From Paraphaeosphaeria minitans (taxonomy: Eukaryota > Ascomycota > Dothideomycetes > Pleosporales > Didymosphaeriaceae), in contig WJXW01000001.1 of assembly GCA_015832175.1 (NCBI GenBank), positions 2,170,001 through 2,234,000 on the forward strand: a stretch of DNA of 64,000 nucleotides. The letters run 5' to 3'. Below, one piece after another: positions 43,026 through 53,843 of the stretch (its first letter is position 1; every line of letters starts with the position of its first letter). The position numbers and the translations under genes are program-made. The notes beneath the pieces are model-generated. The model was given only the letters and a program-made list of their open reading frames with translations, had not been told where the DNA came from and searched no databases.

Positions 43026-45020
43026 CTACCTCGCACATAGAATAGTTTTCTTCGTCCAGTTCTGATCCTGCCTTTCTTTCACCTCGCCGGAATCGGCTTG
43101 CGAAGATGAATAGGCGTCGTTGATGAACTTGGGCCATGTGTTTGTCAGCACCAGGTACTTGATCTCCTTCTCCGCAGCATCGAAAACTGTTTCCTTGAAA
43201 GCCTCCGGTATCGGATGTGCTGTCAGCGCATCTTCGTAACCCCCACGAGTCATGTTGGGGACTGAGTTGAGGTTTGCGCGACCGAGCACATCGAGGCTGA
43301 TTCCAGATCTCAGACCCACGGTCGAGCCAGAATCCGGTGACACTTCCTCAAACGGTGTGGGCGAGTAGCTGGACGCGATTGATCGTTTGCGGAAGATACG
43401 GCTGGCAGCTTCTTCGAATAGATCACGTAGTGCGGCCATATTGGCGTGTGAAATGTTGATAGGAAATTCCGAGATGCTCGGAGAGACGAAATGTGCATAT
43501 ATAGAGACGGCTGCGATGAACTGCTGGCGCGAATGTTGAGCGTTAGAGACGGTCAAATGTAGCCAAGTGCGTCGCCAGTCTGCGAGGTGCGTAAGGAAAC
43601 TAATATTTTCGCCCGAGAAATCTCTCAAAGCGGCAAATTGTAGAAGTGGCACAGCGTTAGTGCGTAGAGCGTTCTCAAGGCCTGCCATGGTGTAAAGATC
43701 TGACCGCTGGGAGTCGATAGACTTCCTGCTCGCAGAATGAGCTTCTTTGATGGGGAATGACTTGCTCGAATTGGCAGTGCTTTGTTTCGTGGAACAATCC
43801 GAGGACAAGTTGGTACCGGTAGGCGAAGCGAACTCTTGTCGCTTCTCCCATGCGGCAATTGTGTCCAATGTTTCCTGCCGGAGTTTATGTGTCCTGAAGA
43901 TTTCAAATATGGGAAAACCAATAGTGATCAGCTCCATGAAGAAAATGCAGACTAGACGTGGATTAGTAAAGAGCAGGACAACGTGGAAGGCCTCGCGAGA
44001 GCGGAGGTTGAGAGAAGTTTGTGTACCTGAGAACCACATAGGCGGGATGAAATACATGTTCACAGGTGCCATTCCAGGTGCGTAGAGACCGGCAAGCCAC
44101 ATTGGGGAGGCAGGTAACCTGGTACAGCTGGTCAGTAGTTGCATCGATGAGAGCAAATCCTTTCAATCAAATGCTTACCCAACAATACAGCAGCAAATGG
44201 TTTGCAACCGCCAGCCGTGAACGTCGTTAATGCCACGAGACTTGAACAGCATGTAAGGTGCATAGATCTTAAAGGCGTGCTGTTAGCCAGGGCATTCGCA
44301 GTGGATCAAAGTAATCCTACCCATGCCCAGAAAAATTGCCACGCAATGGACAGCCACCATTCCCACCCCTTGCTACATTCCATGCCTACCAACTCAGGGG
44401 CGGAAGGGCGTGTATTCCAATCCCAAAGTCCGTAGCTTGGATGAAACTTCTTCGAACCAAAGAAGACGATAAAGGTGATAGCGAGCTGCACCGCAAGGCC
44501 GATAAAGATGTACACTATCATGTTCTCGATTTTATCAGCTCTATCAACTCCGTGTAGGATCCTGCGCCAGTGACTGCTTGACAGTCGCTCGGCTTCCTCC
44601 TGTTTGAGGGGCGCTTGGTCGCTATGCAGGCTAAGGTGAGCGAACTGCTTTTGTCGGCTGGCGACATGCAGGAACTGGCTGTTTGCGGTTTGAAACATGG
44701 CAATACCGAAAGGTAGATATATGCTTAGCAACGTCAGTTGTGTTGGCGAGTCTGCAAGACCGAGTGACTTCATACCTCATGATCCAGAACATGGCCTGAC
44801 ATGGCACCAGAGCACCCAAGACGTAGCCAATCACACAGACGAAGCCATAGATATGGAGTGGTATGATGCCGAGAAAGAGGATAGGAAGCCTTCGAATTCG
44901 AATACAAGGTAGTTCGCAATGGTAATAAAGAAATCCCATGCCACAAATGAGGGCAACCGTCCAGGCAACATCCAGTCCGATGTAAGCCCACCCCAGGCGG
45001 TCTAACACTAGATCGCCCAT
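43026..45020 (-). CDS. seven-transmembrane receptor with C-terminal RGS domain (GprK-type)
   Basis: Five exons: 44776-45020, 44321-44723, 44179-44267, 44027-44118 and 43026-43951, encoding 584 aa. Junctions join WIMSIYLPFG, FWAWIYAPYM, CCCIVGLPASPM and WFSVCIFFMELI. The fourth intron is 75 nt, in frame and stop-free; it has a TACTAAT branch site, so I treat it as an intron though read-through is possible. Seven hydrophobic segments span about residues 10-320. The tail holds an RGS fold split by a long insert: LENALRTNAVPLLQFAALRDF, ENISFLTHLADWRRTWL and IPEAFKETVFDAAEKEIKYL with TWPKFINDA. Fungal receptors of this class couple sensing at the plasma membrane to GTPase acceleration on a G-alpha subunit. 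The ligand is unknown. Confidence 0.85.
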
Positions 45021-46037
45021 CCCGAGAGAGGATTTGAGTGATCAATGTAAAACTGAGACAATGCTGGTTGCCTCTCGCGCGGGAACACGTTCCTTTTTTA
45101 CTCCTCTTACGTCGAGTGTCAGCTCCCCATTCAGATAAACCTTCACGTAGCTCTCGCGGAGCGAAGTAAATCATCGGTAGGGAATGAAACGATCGTGCAC
45201 GGCGGGCTAGTGTTGAAGGTCCTGAAGGCGCAAAATTCATCGAACATCCTGCCGTGTCGGGTATGGTGATGTAATGGTAATGATTTCTGCCTCGGCGAAT
45301 GGAACTATCGTACTGGCATCTTGGACAAAGCTTTGGACATTGTGGATGCCTAGGCCAATGGTGCATGTTGGGCATTCGAGCCGTCGAGGAGGATTGGGAC
45401 ACCCTGAACGGCTAGCGCCGTACTCTTTGCTTTTGCGACCCGCACATCAAAACAACGTTTGTCAAACTTCGATGTAAACTACCTGCCGATCAATATTTCA
45501 AGCGCCACAGCCCACAAGTCTCAGGCAAGATGCAGCATGGTATCACTGGTCTACACGACTGGAGGGGCTGCAAGAGCTCGACAAGATTGCGGATCATTCG
45601 TCCAGAAAGAGGGTGTCAGCCGCGTATCCAAAGGCCAATCCCCATGTACTGGTACGATCTTTGATCCTGCTCTCAGGCTCAGGGTTCAGGTTTTAATGGT
45701 GGAAGCGCTGTGCAGCACGGTGCGCGCGGGATATTCTGCACGGGCTGACGGAGCTGGTTCCTGACTATCTTCCCGCGCCCAACCAGCAGCCAATCGCGGA
45801 TTGCGGGTTGAACCAGTTCGTGCAAGCTAGAAGGTAGACTGGCCGCATACTGTGCAATAATTCGTTGACCACCATGGCCGAAGTTGAGGGTTGTGCATGC
45901 AGTGCACAGATCGATCTGCAACAGACCCACGGATCGATCGAATCCCATGCGGCTGGGGCGATGAGATCTGCGAGGGATCAGACGGCGAGGTTTATGACTC
46001 GGGCAAGTCTTTCCGCAAGCTTCGTCGGTCAGCCAGA
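45021..46037. other. intergenic, no convincing gene
   Basis: About 1 kb between the receptor start and the rhodopsin-like remnant's 3' end. Several frames of 100-200 codons overlap here on both strands without domain-like content. Confidence 0.4.
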
Positions 46038-47187
46038 TCAATTTCTTACGCCGTCGACAGTAAGGGCAGGTCTGACAGCGAGCCGTCTTGTGGTTGGGAC
46101 GGCTCGGCGTTGTCCGCTTCGTCTCCGCCTCCGCCAGCCGCTGTCGCTGTCGGATGGCGACCCTGGCGCACCGTTAGTCGCGTGGATCGAGTTGTTTTCT
46201 CTCGCTCCTACTCCGACAAAAAGTCTCAGAACACAATTCGATTCCCAGAAATGCTGACCATGATGAGCGAAATAGACGCCTCAATGACTAGCAAGAACGT
46301 GACCGACACATACCGGATGCGGCCAACGGTGGAGTCGTAGTGGAGCGCTAGGCGAGTTGCAGCTACCACGATGCTGAAGATTGACAGGCTCTTGAAGACG
46401 AAATCGCGATAGTGTAGGGGCGAACATGGTTGGCCATGTGAACAAGCAATATGGGATCGACATGACTACCGTTTTGTCAGTTGGTGCATTCCATGCATTC
46501 GGACGGGTACTGACCCACAACATCAGTCACGATGTCGACAACAGTAATCGCAACTTCCCAAGATCTGTTATTTGAGCCATCAATGTAGCGACATTGCTCT
46601 GTACGGATTAGCCATTTCGAGGAGATGGAGCAATTTGCCAAGGTTTACCTCTTGTAGCGCAGAGTACAATGGGCTGCACAATCGTGAACAAGAACCCTAC
46701 GCTGCAAAGACTAATGACGGCCCAGTAGTAGGTACCTGGTCAAAGCCACGACAACGTATGCATACGGTGGCTTGTAGAGCTTGAACTGGGACAGGTAACA
46801 GGCCTTGACACAGTAGATGGCAATCCATATCAGCTCTATTGCTGCCACGAGCCGGCGCGACGCGTCCGTGGGTTCGAGCAATGCGGTAGGAGTTTCGGTG
46901 AGGGTCTCCTCTGCCCAGTACAGTTGGTGAATGGCTGACTGGAGAAGCGCAAAGCGGGCCAGCAGCATGGGCGCGCCGGCAACCAGAAAATATCCATTGC
47001 CCATCACTTTCCCTTTGGCGGAGATGCGTAACGCAAAACGGGCCGCCAAGAATATGAGCGCGACAGCGCACAGCGTCCACAAGGTGACCTAGGGCAGTTA
47101 AGAGCTGGTCTCGACACCAAATCGCGTGGACCATATTGTGTATGTCTTCTCTGAGACGATCCACGATTGCTGGGCGGTGGACGACAT
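46038..47187 (-). pseudogene. decayed fungal rhodopsin-like integral membrane protein (PF20684/SAT4-like)
   Basis: Seven-helix fragments read in order on the minus strand but in changing frames. The start at 47187 (MSSTAQQSWI) is joined by a 69-nt intron (branch TTAACTG) to VTLWTLCAVALIFLAARFAL. It continues VAAIELIWIAIYCVKACYLSQFKLYK to VVVALTRY, then shifts to YYWAVISLCSVGFLFTIVQP near 46730. Next come EQCRYIDGSNNRSWEVAI and TVVDIVTDVV, IPYCLFTWPTMFAPTLSR, a shift near 46412 to DFVFKSLSIFSIVVAATRLAL and ASISLIMVSISGNRIVF, and a third shift near 46228 to a tail RLFVGVGARENNS ending at 46038. Three frame changes that no plausible intron explains make this a pseudogene, unless assembly errors are clustered here. 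SAT4-like proteins are plasma-membrane proteins of unclear role, often near secondary-metabolite genes. Confidence 0.6.
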
Positions 47188-48318
47188 GCTTTTGGCCGGA
47201 GGAGGTAGGAGCCGGCGCTGGCTAGTGGGCCATGATGGCGACACCCTCGTGGTAATTCGAGTTTCCGGAACCTCAAGGTAACCGAATTCAATCGGGAAAC
47301 TAGATGTGATGGTAAATGCGCGTGATGTCGCCGTCCTCAGATTTGAGTGAGGCTGATAGAGTGTCGATCAAAGCTGCCGATTGCCGACGGTCGCCGAATT
47401 GTGGGTATCCCTTCCTCAAGGATTCCCACCCCAGGTACCACCGACAATGATACCTTGCCCTTCACAAAGCAGGCAGAAGCCAGCATAGGGTCCGCAACGC
47501 GAAGGAAAGGGGTCGGCAAGGTCGTGAATCCGTGCTGTGGTGTACTACGGACTGTGTGAAGCGCGATGTCCACATTCCGCACAAGTCTGCCCCTTCCTTT
47601 ATAATGCGCTACCTCTGGTCCATTGGCTCTACCACGAACGGTTTCACAATCCATTTGCTCGCGAGGATGAAGCAGTGGTCTCCCTGTGGGAAACCCTACA
47701 CGAAAACCCGAGGAACGGCGTTTCCAGCAACCACCGGGACAAATCTGACGTCTTGTTCAAATGTGTTGGGAGACAAGTATCATATGCCCATGCTTGCATA
47801 CTTGAAACTACGTCAGGAGAGCTCTTCCCAGCCACTTTAAAGCCCTCCCTAGGGGCATTTCCCTGCTATTCTATGTGTAATTTTACATTCGAGAAGTAAC
47901 CGCCCCACGATCCACTCTGTTGTTTCTTGGTCGACTACACTTGCCGTAGAAAAAAGATTATATTCGGTGGCGAAGGGGGCGGCCTTCACGCTATCGGTAG
48001 GTATTCGAAGTAGCAAATTGCTTCATCAGCTTGCGTCGAGGGTGACCTAAATTTGTCATTTCAGACGTCAACGGCAATCTAATCCAATGCGGGGGCAAAT
48101 CAAGCTCGATATCTGGAGAAGGAGATACCAGGAAGGGCACGATGCATTGTCGGGCACCACCGAATTTACATTACAAGCACTTAAATCGGTGGCCAGAAGG
48201 ACGACTGAAGTGTACATCGTACCCAGAAGGGAGCATAAGATCAGGGATTGTCCGCGATGACACCCCTCAATGTAACACAAGATGCTTGACGCCTATTGGA
48301 TGAGAAAATCTTGAGCAG
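47188..48318. other. intergenic, no convincing gene
   Basis: 1.1 kb. Frames at 47337-47654 (minus) and 47537-47899 (plus) overlap each other and show no recognisable domain; neither is called. Confidence 0.4.
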
Positions 48319-49979
48319 CTACACTGCATATCTGAACTCCCTGTTCTCCAAGTCCGTCAAATCCAAAAATTCATGATTCTCCTCAACCTTCCACGCATCC
48401 CCTTTCGCTTCCTTCTCTTCCTCTCTCTGTCGATTTCTGCGCACAAACACCCACCGGATGAGCACAAGATCACATGTGATGAGAAAGTACAGAATCACAA
48501 TCGATATCTTCGCCGGCAGATACCGTGGCGCATCGCGAGCCTGGAACGTCTGCGGGGATATGACATTTCCAACTGCATCCGATTAGCATCTGTCACAAAC
48601 CCAGGCTCTCCAGACTAACCAGTATACGCAATCGTGCCAATGACACTAACAGTGACCTTCTTCGTGCTCCCCGCCACATTACTCGCCTGCAACCCCAATA
48701 TGGTCGTCCACCCGATCGGTATCCCCCCACTGAGATAATATCCCACCAGCGCAGGCGCCTTGCTCGTCGTCGCCATTAGCACCGCGCCCACAATCGCCGG
48801 CAGGTGTCCCGCAATGCACGCATACAGTCGCTGTTCCTTCTTCATCGCGATCCAAGTCAGGCACACTAGCGCAACGATCTCGTAGGCGCCTAACGGCGTC
48901 ACGAGAAGCAGGGATTGCTGGGAGGTGTAGCCCATGCCTTTGACGAGGATGTTGCCAAAGGACGTGGCGATGGAGTTTGGGATGTTGGCGGCGAAGATCC
49001 AGAAGGCGTAGAGCCAGGTCATGGGGTCGGTGAGGGCTTCGATGAACTGGTTCCACTTGAAAATGCGGCTTCCGATGCCCTGCTCGTTCCCGCGTATCCT
49101 TTCCACGTGCGCGGCTTTCTCCTCTTGTGTGAGAAAGCCGGCGCTCTCCGGTGAGTCTGGGAACACGAACCAGAAGGCGATGCCGACACAGGCGGTCAGC
49201 AGCCCGAGGAAAAGGAAGATGATTTGCCAGCCTCGCAGTGCGGCCGTGGGATCGCTGCCGACGTGCTTAGAGACGCCGTAGGCGAAGTAGCCGCCGAACA
49301 TTTGGGCGGCGCCGCAGGTCGAGAACCAGATGCCTACGCGGAAGGCTTGTTCCTTCTTGGTGTACCACTGAGATATGAAGATAACCCATGCAGGTACGAC
49401 GGCCGCTTCTGCTGCGCCGAGTAGGAAACGACATACTAAGAGGGAGGCATACGACTTGCAAGCTGCGATCGAGGCGAGGAGGACGCCCCAGATGGTTACG
49501 TTGACGGAGACGTAGCGCGCAAGGGGGAAGAGCTGAATCAGGCGGATGGTTGGGAATTCGAAGGCGAGTTGACTATCGCTTGGTTAGAGTCGTGAGAGGA
49601 TCGACCTGTGGGTGGTATACCCAAAGAAGAAGATAGACGCCACCCAGTTGAACTGGTTGCCGTGCAAGTGCGTTCTCTCGAGGATCCCAGTCACACTTGC
49701 GTACGAGATGGCCGTTTTGTCAATGTACTGCAGGAAATACACTATGCAAATCAAAGGCATAACGTGTAGGTCGATCTTTCGTAGCAGTCGCTTGTTCGTT
49801 TCGGCGTCTATCTCTTGACGCACAGCCCCAGCTTCACGGATGAGATTGACTGCTGCATCTGCGCCTTTCTGCACCTTTGCATTCTCTTTCTCGCGCCCGT
49901 CCGCATGCGCAGCCTTTGCATCTCCGCCATATTTGGAAGCTCGCCTCGCCACTTGGGTGAAAGAATCTGTGTCGCTCAT
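48319..49979 (-). CDS. MFS permease, Dal5/allantoate-type anion:cation symporter family
   Basis: Exons 49621-49979, 48620-49572 and 48319-48572, 521 aa. The ATG at 49979 (MSDTDSFTQVARR) is the first available. Family landmarks: RKIDLHVMPLICIVYFLQYIDKTAISYAS (TM1), LLVCRFLLGAAEAAVVPAWVIFISQWYTKKEQAFR, and the Dal5-type FAANIPNSIATSFGNILVKGMGYTSQQSLLL in the second half. The first junction gives FFFGQLAFEFP and the second IAYTVGNVISPQTF, both matching the family. The third exon supplies TM12 and a charged cytosolic tail (RQREEEKEAKGD). Members import allantoate, nicotinate, vitamins or small carboxylates with protons; the substrate here is unknown. Confidence 0.88.
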
Positions 49980-51281
49980 GGTCTGTCGTGGGTGCACTCG
50001 GACGATCAGCGCAGGGAGACCCGCGAAATATACCTGTCACCAGGGTTATCCCCCCTCGTGTACTTTCGGATGCGACCGCTTTTAGTGGAACCTTATCAAT
50101 GATGTGATATGCATATACTCGCGAAGCAGATCCACGACCCATGTACCGAAATTACCTACCGATTGCCATTCGTTCATTTGCGGCATTGGATACTCGCTAA
50201 CCGCGATGAATCTGCGGCGCGCAGGGTTGCTACAAGACCTACTGGTATAGGCCCTCGGTAGAGTTGTATTATAGATATGTAAGGCCGCTAACATTGAGGT
50301 TTTCGTGCGTGTGGGGGCGTTGCAGCACGCAATTCAACGGTTCATTGGGGTGATCGGCCTGGAGCTTTTGCCCCTTTTGAATTCGCTCGTGAACAACGTT
50401 GGAGGAAAATGCACCTCAACCTCAAGTGCCTAAAGTACGATAAAGTAGGGAATAGCTTCATTGTCCACAGTCGTTGGCTCGGTTCTATTAGGCTGTACTG
50501 CGGACGACCTAAATAAAAAAAAGGTTTCAGCCTAAAAGAATGAGGAAGGAAAAGAGATCAAACTGGGCGAGTACATCAATGCCCAAGATCAGTGCCAAAC
50601 ACTGCACCAACGCTCTTCCTCACTAACATGTCTAAACATTACACCCCTCCCCACGAAACGACTATTGCGCCGCTATCTGCGAGGCTGCGTGCCCGATGGG
50701 AGTTGGGGTCGCGGGTTAGCGGGCGGATGATGTACGGCGGAACAGCGAGTGAAACGAAGTGCGAAATCACGGCACCGCCTTAGTGCCCTGTTGCGCCGAA
50801 GACTGCGCGGGTGGACTTCATACCGGTTGCGGATAGTGTATGTTTGACTTTTAATGGTTTTGAGGAGTGGTGTCTGGATGAAAAGAAACTCTAGATTGTT
50901 GTACATTCATTAAGACGTGCAATCAAATATTAAAAAAAATTTTAAAAAAATGTAATGGCAAAGCTAGGACCATTCCAATGGTGACGGAATTTCCGTATAC
51001 TTCGTGGACGTAGAAGGCTTGTGTCATAGACCTATCAGTTGGTTGGTCCGCGTGTCAGAAAGAAGGTCAGATGGGGCCAAAACAACGCCGAACTCGACCA
51101 GGGTGAGATTCGCTGTTCGAACAACTCTAACACCGTACCATTCAGAAGGCGACAATTGGCACCAAAGTGCTACATCTAGAATTTAAATACCAGCAAAGGG
51201 CTAAACTAAGACTGGCAAGCCATTTAATATCGTAGTATATCGTGACCCTTCATAACATGTAAAATAAACTTAATGCATCTC
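49980..51281. other. intergenic, AT-rich patch near 50.9 kb
   Basis: 1.3 kb. A poly-A/T stretch (50925-50952) and short frames only. A 63-codon frame at 50592-50783 has no recognisable domain. Confidence 0.4.
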
Positions 51282-52868
51282 TTACTGCGGCGGCACAGTA
51301 GTGTTCTGTGTTCCTTCCTTCCTCTGAACAAACCCGAATCTGGGGTTTCCGTTATTCATGTCGAAAACAGCATACATAGCCTTCAACGCCGCGTCCCCGT
51401 AGATGTCCATGCCCATGCTACCTCTGGACTGGATGCTCCCGTACACCATACCATTACCTGCATCCGCGAAGCCCAAATCTTCTTTCTGAAAGGCAACCTG
51501 AGCATCTCCAATGGCTAACGTAATAGTGGGCAGGCTATCCGCGGAAGTGCCCGATGGGAAGATGTAGCCCTGGTTAGACTGGTCGTACTTTGCGCCTGGG
51601 ATTGCGGCGTAGACTTCTTCGACGAGGGTGTCGTCGACGAGGCAGAGGGTGGTGCCGGTGTCCATAATGGAGGTGTTGGAGGTGCGGGGTAGCGTTTTCC
51701 CATTGATAGTCGCGCTGGCGGAGGCAATCTGCCAGAAGCCCTGACTAGTGTCGACGTCGGCGTAGTTGATGCTGGAAACGGTGGCGCCGGCGGCGGTGAG
51801 GGTAGCAGAGTCGATGTAGCCGAAGGTGTAGAAGCTCTGTTGCGTGTCAGTGTGCTGTGGTAGGGATAGGTGAAAGGGGTAGGTGCGGGTTACCTCGCCC
51901 TTATCTGCTTCGTCAGTGTCCCTCCAGCTGCCTAGGTACGCGGTGAAGATTTGCTCGCCCGTGCCTTTTTGCGCGATAATGTTATCGACGGGCGTCTTTT
52001 GTGGGGTTGGAGAGACGGTGTTGATGGAGCTGAAAGCGAGACCCAGCAAACCGCTGCCGTTGCCCTATGAATCGTGTCAGCATGTGTCATAGAGTGCGAG
52101 GCCCAAGGGACCAAAGCAGATGTACCTGAGCAAACTGCTGGCTCAGCTCCTTCGCCAACTCGACCGCCTGACCTTCCACCTTCAGCCCTCCAAGGTCAAT
52201 AGTGTCAGTCCCCACGTCTCCACTCGCACTGCTTGAGTCGCCGTACGAGATCTTCCATGATTCCCCACTGAGCTCTTTGAACGTGCTGGACTTAGTCGGG
52301 TCGAAAGCGACTTGTTGGTTGTCCTCGTTCGCCCGGCTGAGGATGTTCGACGGGAGCTCCGTAGACCATACCTATCACATCATATCAGCACATATCTCCA
52401 AAAGTGAAGCATAAGAATGACGAACCCAGAGATCACTCGACCCAGTGTCGAAATCAAGATATAATTTTTGCTCCGGCGAGCCGATGCCGACCTCGCACAG
52501 ATATAGCGAGTCGTTTTGGATATCCTCGGCTGGGACCTCACCGACATTGCCATCTGATCCATTTGTTGGTTGTGTGGCCCCGCCGGTGGCTTCTTGGGAA
52601 GAACTTGGGTGATGGTGTCCTTTGGAGAGGACGTAGTGTGACCGCATGCGACCACCTACGCGGCCGAATTTGCCCTGGGACCGGAGCTGCTTCGCTTGGA
52701 AGTAGGGGCCTGGTTTGGTGGGGTGGAAGCCATCTGAAACTTGCGTTAACAATGAAGCAGTAGAGTAGGGAAGGTAGATTTACACTTTCGCATGGCATGG
52801 AGGTACGACTTCGTGCCATTTGCTTTGTACACTGCATTGCGGGGAAGGGAGATGCGCTGGAAGGGCAT
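51282..52868 (-). CDS. pepsin-family aspartic protease (A1), endothiapepsin-like
   Basis: Exons 52784-52868, 52426-52733, 52126-52371 and 51282-52064, 473 aa. Both catalytic motifs are present: [11 protein letters not shown] and [13 protein letters not shown]. The flap is [11 protein letters not shown], and [13 protein letters not shown] and [30 protein letters not shown] match the fold to its end ([11 protein letters not shown]). The N-terminus ([18 protein letters not shown] joined to [14 protein letters not shown]) is the propeptide, but no hydrophobic signal peptide precedes it, and I found none within the next 130 bases upstream. Either an upstream exon was missed, or this copy is not secreted in the normal way. 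Closely related enzymes are extracellular acid proteases. Confidence 0.85.
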
Positions 52869-53843
52869 GATGCTTTCGTGATTGTGATGTCTTTGTCAGT
52901 GAAAAGAAGGGCTGGGCTGATATCGTCGTTGGTAATGGCTTGGGGCATTTGAAAATTCGCTAAGGAGGGTATGAGAGAGACCTCCACCCGTGGAGAGCCA
53001 CCCTAGGTATACCTGTATGTCTCCATGGCATCACACGCACCCGTCGTACCTGAAGCAAACCTACTCGCCCGCCCAGCCTACCCCACACACAGCCCATACA
53101 CAGTACCCTCTTATCGCCCACGACTAGCACACGCCCCCACCGTAGCCGCCCGCACGAAACACCCCTCCCTCTTCCTGGACTCTATGCCAGTCCAAGTTTG
53201 GCACATTGACTGTCCACAAATAGGGATTCCAAGGCACAAGCTTTACCAAGCACCGACAAGCTTCCCTCCTTTCCTTGGTCGAGGCGCGCTAGTGTCGGCA
53301 TCTGCTTGCTTGAAACGATGCACGCGCAGTGATACGCAGCGATCCCGGGAGGATGATGTAGACGCACGACACGATCAAACGATTTGATCAGCGACATTGG
53401 CGAGTACATTGCGGCGACGAGTTACGGACCTAGTAATCGGGTGCGCTGTACAGCTCGATACGGAAGTGTGTGCGCATCATGGCGCGCTGGACCCCTGACA
53501 TTTGGAGGTAGAGGTGTGTAGGACCAGGACCTATGACGTCACGGCGTTACGCGGCCTATACAGGGCTGGCAGCGGAGTGTGTGCCAACCGGACGGCCTCA
53601 GCAGGGAGTAGATTAGGTGTGATACCGTGGAATGACTGGTGAGCGTGGCGAGTGTCTGATTCGGGTGGGAAAGTGTAGGGAGTGAGCGAATGCTGGAGGT
53701 GGAGTGTGCTCTACTTAGGTACTGCAGCTCCAGTTAGTGTACCAACTCCAGAGCTCCGTCTACCAACATCACGAACGAGGAAAGGTTCACATCAGAAAAC
53801 ATTGGGCGAGGCAGATCTCCATTTACTATAAGAATGCGGATAC
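52869..53843. other. intergenic, nothing recognisable
   Basis: About 970 bases between the protease start and the USO1 stop. A plus-strand frame (53025-53387) is Pro/His-rich with no domain and is not called. A signal-peptide exon for the protease could lie here but was not found. Confidence 0.4.
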
